Part shown: piece after piece, positions 5,271-8,865 of the stretch
Layout of the letters: each line of letters opens with the position of its first letter
Numbering within the stretch: the stretch's first letter is position 1
Source of the DNA: an uncultured Litoreibacter sp.
GTDB lineage: Bacteria > Pseudomonadota > Alphaproteobacteria > Rhodobacterales > Rhodobacteraceae
Reading direction: 5' to 3'
Assembly (NCBI GenBank): GCA_937928335.1
Contig: CALFWN010000174.1
Location: 1 to 8,865 of the forward strand
Length of the DNA: 8,865 nucleotides
The notes under the pieces: generated by a model
Told to the model about the DNA's origin: nothing
The model's input: only the letters and a program-made list of their open reading frames with translations
Databases searched by the model: none
Position numbers and translations under genes: made by a program

Positions 5271-6737
5271 GTGAACGCTCACGTCATTTCCCAAGAATTG
5301 AGACAGGCGGCCCGACCGGTGCGCAGCCTGCAGGTGCTGGCCCTGGGGCTGGTTCTTGCCCTGGCGCATACCATATCCGCCCGCGCCGAGATGCCCGGCA
5401 GCTTTGCCGATCTGGCCGAGATGGTCAGCCCGTCCGTGGTCAATATCACCACATCGACCACCGTGGCAGGCGTCAATCAGGGGCCGCGCCCGGTGGTGCC
5501 GGAAGGCTCGCCGCTGGAAGATTTCTTTCGTGATTTCATGGACCGGCAGGACCGGGGTCAGCGGCCGCGCCAATCCTCGGCGCTGGGCTCGGGCTTTGTG
5601 ATCTCTGAGGATGGCTATATCGTCACCAATAACCATGTGATCGACAAGGCCGACGAGATTCAGGTCGAGTTCTTCTCGGGCGAGATGCTGGAGGCGGAGC
5701 TGATCGGCACCGACCCCAAGACCGACATCGCACTGCTGAAGGTGGACAGCCCGACCCCGCTGCCCTTCGTGCCTTTTGGCGACAGTGATGTGGCCCGGGT
5801 GGGCGACTGGGTGATGGCTGTGGGCAACCCGCTGGGGCAGGGGTTCTCTGTCTCTGCCGGGATTATTTCGGCCCGCGAGCGGGCGCTGTCTGGTGCCTAT
5901 GATGATTTTATCCAGACTGATGCCGCGATCAACAAGGGCAATTCCGGCGGCCCGCTTTTCAATGTCGAGGGCGAGGTGATCGGTGTGAATACCGCGATCC
6001 TGTCCCCCACCGGCGGCTCTATCGGTATCGGCTTTTCAATGGCCTCCAATGTGGTGACCAATGTGGTCGACCAGCTGCAGGAATTTGGCGAGACCCGCCG
6101 GGGCTGGCTGGGCGTGCGCATTCAGGATGTGTCCGAGGATGTGGCCGAGGCGCTTGAGCTGAGCTCTGCCGTTGGCGCTTTGGTAACGGATGTGCCGGAG
6201 GGTCCGGGCAAAGAAGCCGGGATCGAGGCGGGCGACGTGATCCGCACCTTTGACGGCAATGTGGTCAAGGACACCCGCGAGCTGGTGCGTATCGTCGGCA
6301 ATACCGATGTGGGCAAGGCTGTGGATGTGGACATCATCCGCGAGGGCGAAGAAATCACGCTGGCCGTGACGCTTGGCCGCCGTGAAGAGGCCGAGGCCAG
6401 CGCCGTGCCGGTCGCCATCGACAAATCCGACGTGGCCGAGAAAACCGTGATGGGCATGACTGTGGCGGTGCTCAATGGCGAGCTGCGCGAGCAGCTGGGG
6501 CTGGCGGAGGATGCCACCGGGCTGGTGGTCAAAGAGGTGGCCGAGGATAGCGACGCCTTTGAAAAGGGCCTGCGCGCCGGTGATCTGGTGGTCGAGGCCG
6601 GCCAGCAAAAGGTCGAAGGCGTGGCCGATCTGGAGGCACGGATTGCAGAGGCAAAGGATGCAGGCCGCAAATCGCTGCTGATGCTGATCCGCCGCCAGGG
6701 TGATCCACGTTTCCTGGCGCTGTCACTGGACGAATAG
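5271..6737 (+). CDS. degP: Do/DegP-type periplasmic serine endoprotease
   Basis: Exported serine protease/chaperone of the HtrA family that handles misfolded envelope proteins. The 488-residue precursor has a signal peptide with Arg residues, a hydrophobic core (about 20-33) and likely cleavage after ARA at residue 39. The trypsin-like domain carries the full triad: His122 in TNNHV, Asp152 in TDIALLKV and Ser225 in GNSGGPL. Two PDZ domains follow (about 278-370 and 392-485), which places it with DegP/DegQ/MucD rather than one-PDZ DegS. An acidic linker rich in Glu and Ala separates the PDZ domains (about 371-390). The Q-linker/LA loop between residues 70 and 103 is short and rich in Pro, Arg and Gln. 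Translation starts at GTG behind a strong GGAGGAG site. The gene has its own promoter candidate and terminator, and its position after hflKC makes an envelope-stress neighbourhood. DegQ or MucD would be equally valid names. Confidence 0.93.
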   Translation: MNAHVISQELRQAARPVRSLQVLALGLVLALAHTISARAEMPGSFADLAEMVSPSVVNITTSTTVAGVNQGPRPVVPEGSPLEDFFRDFMDRQDRGQRPRQSSALGSGFVISEDGYIVTNNHVIDKADEIQVEFFSGEMLEAELIGTDPKTDIALLKVDSPTPLPFVPFGDSDVARVGDWVMAVGNPLGQGFSVSAGIISARERALSGAYDDFIQTDAAINKGNSGGPLFNVEGEVIGVNTAILSPTGGSIGIGFSMASNVVTNVVDQLQEFGETRRGWLGVRIQDVSEDVAEALELSSAVGALVTDVPEGPGKEAGIEAGDVIRTFDGNVVKDTRELVRIVGNTDVGKAVDVDIIREGEEITLAVTLGRREEAEASAVPVAIDKSDVAEKTVMGMTVAVLNGELREQLGLAEDATGLVVKEVAEDSDAFEKGLRAGDLVVEAGQQKVEGVADLEARIAEAKDAGRKSLLMLIRRQGDPRFLALSLDE

Positions 6738-6749
6738 ACCTGCCACCCT

Positions 6750-6766
6750 GCGCCCGGTGAGGGCGC
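6750..6766 (+). repeat. GC-rich hairpin after degP
   Basis: GCGCCC (6750-6755) and GGGCGC (6761-6766) form a perfect six-pair stem around GGTGA, 13 bases after the degP stop. No T-run follows. The same stem core recurs in the terminator 30 bases downstream, so the two hairpins could pair with each other in alternative ways. Confidence 0.5.
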
Positions 6767-6792
6767 GGAGGTTGGGTAAGGCTGGAACTGAG

Positions 6793-6822
6793 AAGGGCGC
6801 TCCGCACGGGGCGCCCTTTTTT
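6793..6822 (+). terminator. Intrinsic terminator of degP
   Basis: AAGGGCGC (6793-6800) pairs with GCGCCCTT (6811-6818) around a ten-base loop, and the right arm runs into six T residues (6817-6822). This is a textbook rho-independent terminator for + strand transcription. Read from the opposite strand there is no good T-run, so it would stop transcription of the convergent lipoprotein gene less efficiently. Confidence 0.88.
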
Positions 6823-6857
6823 GTGTTTTGTGGGATCGCCTTGGTCCTGCGGCCGGG

Positions 6858-8750
<1,893 letters not shown>

Positions 8751-8754
<4 letters not shown>

Positions 8755-8865
8755 GGCCGGTGCTGGCCTGCCTGCTCGGCGCATGGGTGTCGACAGGCGC
8801 TGCGGCGCAGGAAAAGATCACCCCGCAGGCCTTTCTGGACCGCGCCGTTGGCAACACCCTGACCT
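8751..8865 (+). CDS. Start of a further exported protein (partial, runs off the window)
   Basis: The ATG at 8751 overlaps the stop of the preceding gene (ATGA), and 38 codons are visible before the window ends. The N-terminus MRPVLACLLGAWVSTGAAAQ is a signal peptide with probable cleavage after AAA or AAQ (about residue 19-20). The mature part begins EKITPQAFLDRAVGNTLT. Too little is present to name a family. The signal peptide, tight overlap and shared strand suggest it works in the periplasm or outside the cell alongside the FG-GAP protein. Cys7 lies within the hydrophobic core and is not in a lipobox. Confidence 0.7.

Overview
This window looks like ordinary chromosomal DNA from a GC-rich alphaproteobacterium, most likely Rhodobacteraceae (Roseobacter/Rhodobacter type). 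This rests on protein character only, since there is no rRNA gene. The pointers are a 2Fe-2S ferredoxin closely resembling Rhodobacter capsulatus ferredoxin VI, a ribose-5-phosphate isomerase with an acidic C-terminal tail, a glutathione reductase, and hflK-hflC-DUF2065 followed by a Do-type protease.

Layout: positions 1-93 appear to be the tail of an upstream gene ending in a Lys/Thr/Gly tetrapeptide repeat. Next come rpiA (125-913) and gor (968-2425), both on the + strand and probably co-transcribed. A 175-bp gap with candidate promoters leads to hflK (2601-3788), hflC (3788-4675, overlapping hflK by one base) and a small DUF2065 membrane protein (4685-4894). A 376-bp non-coding stretch holds a strong hairpin, a near-palindrome and a good sigma70-like promoter. 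It precedes the periplasmic serine protease gene degP (5271-6737), which ends in a clear intrinsic terminator. A convergent lipoprotein gene with a peptidoglycan-binding-like domain lies on the - strand (6858-7481). It is divergent from a second + strand cluster of ferredoxin (7673-7996), an exported FG-GAP-type repeat protein (7993-8754) and the start of another exported protein (8751 to the window end). The last two genes each begin inside the stop of the gene before.

How the genes fit together: RpiA (pentose phosphate pathway) and glutathione reductase (NADPH-dependent thiol recovery) are a metabolic/redox pair. HflK, HflC, the DUF2065 protein and DegP form an envelope proteostasis block: HflKC is the known membrane partner of FtsH, and DegP degrades or refolds periplasmic proteins. 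The ferredoxin, FG-GAP protein and exported-protein genes appear translationally coupled, but no shared function can be read from the sequence.

I found no mobile element, CRISPR array, RNA gene of a recognised family, or convincing new system. The observations most worth a second look are the unusual degP leader, the roughly 37-residue insertion in glutathione reductase, and the uncharacterised exported genes coupled to the ferredoxin.
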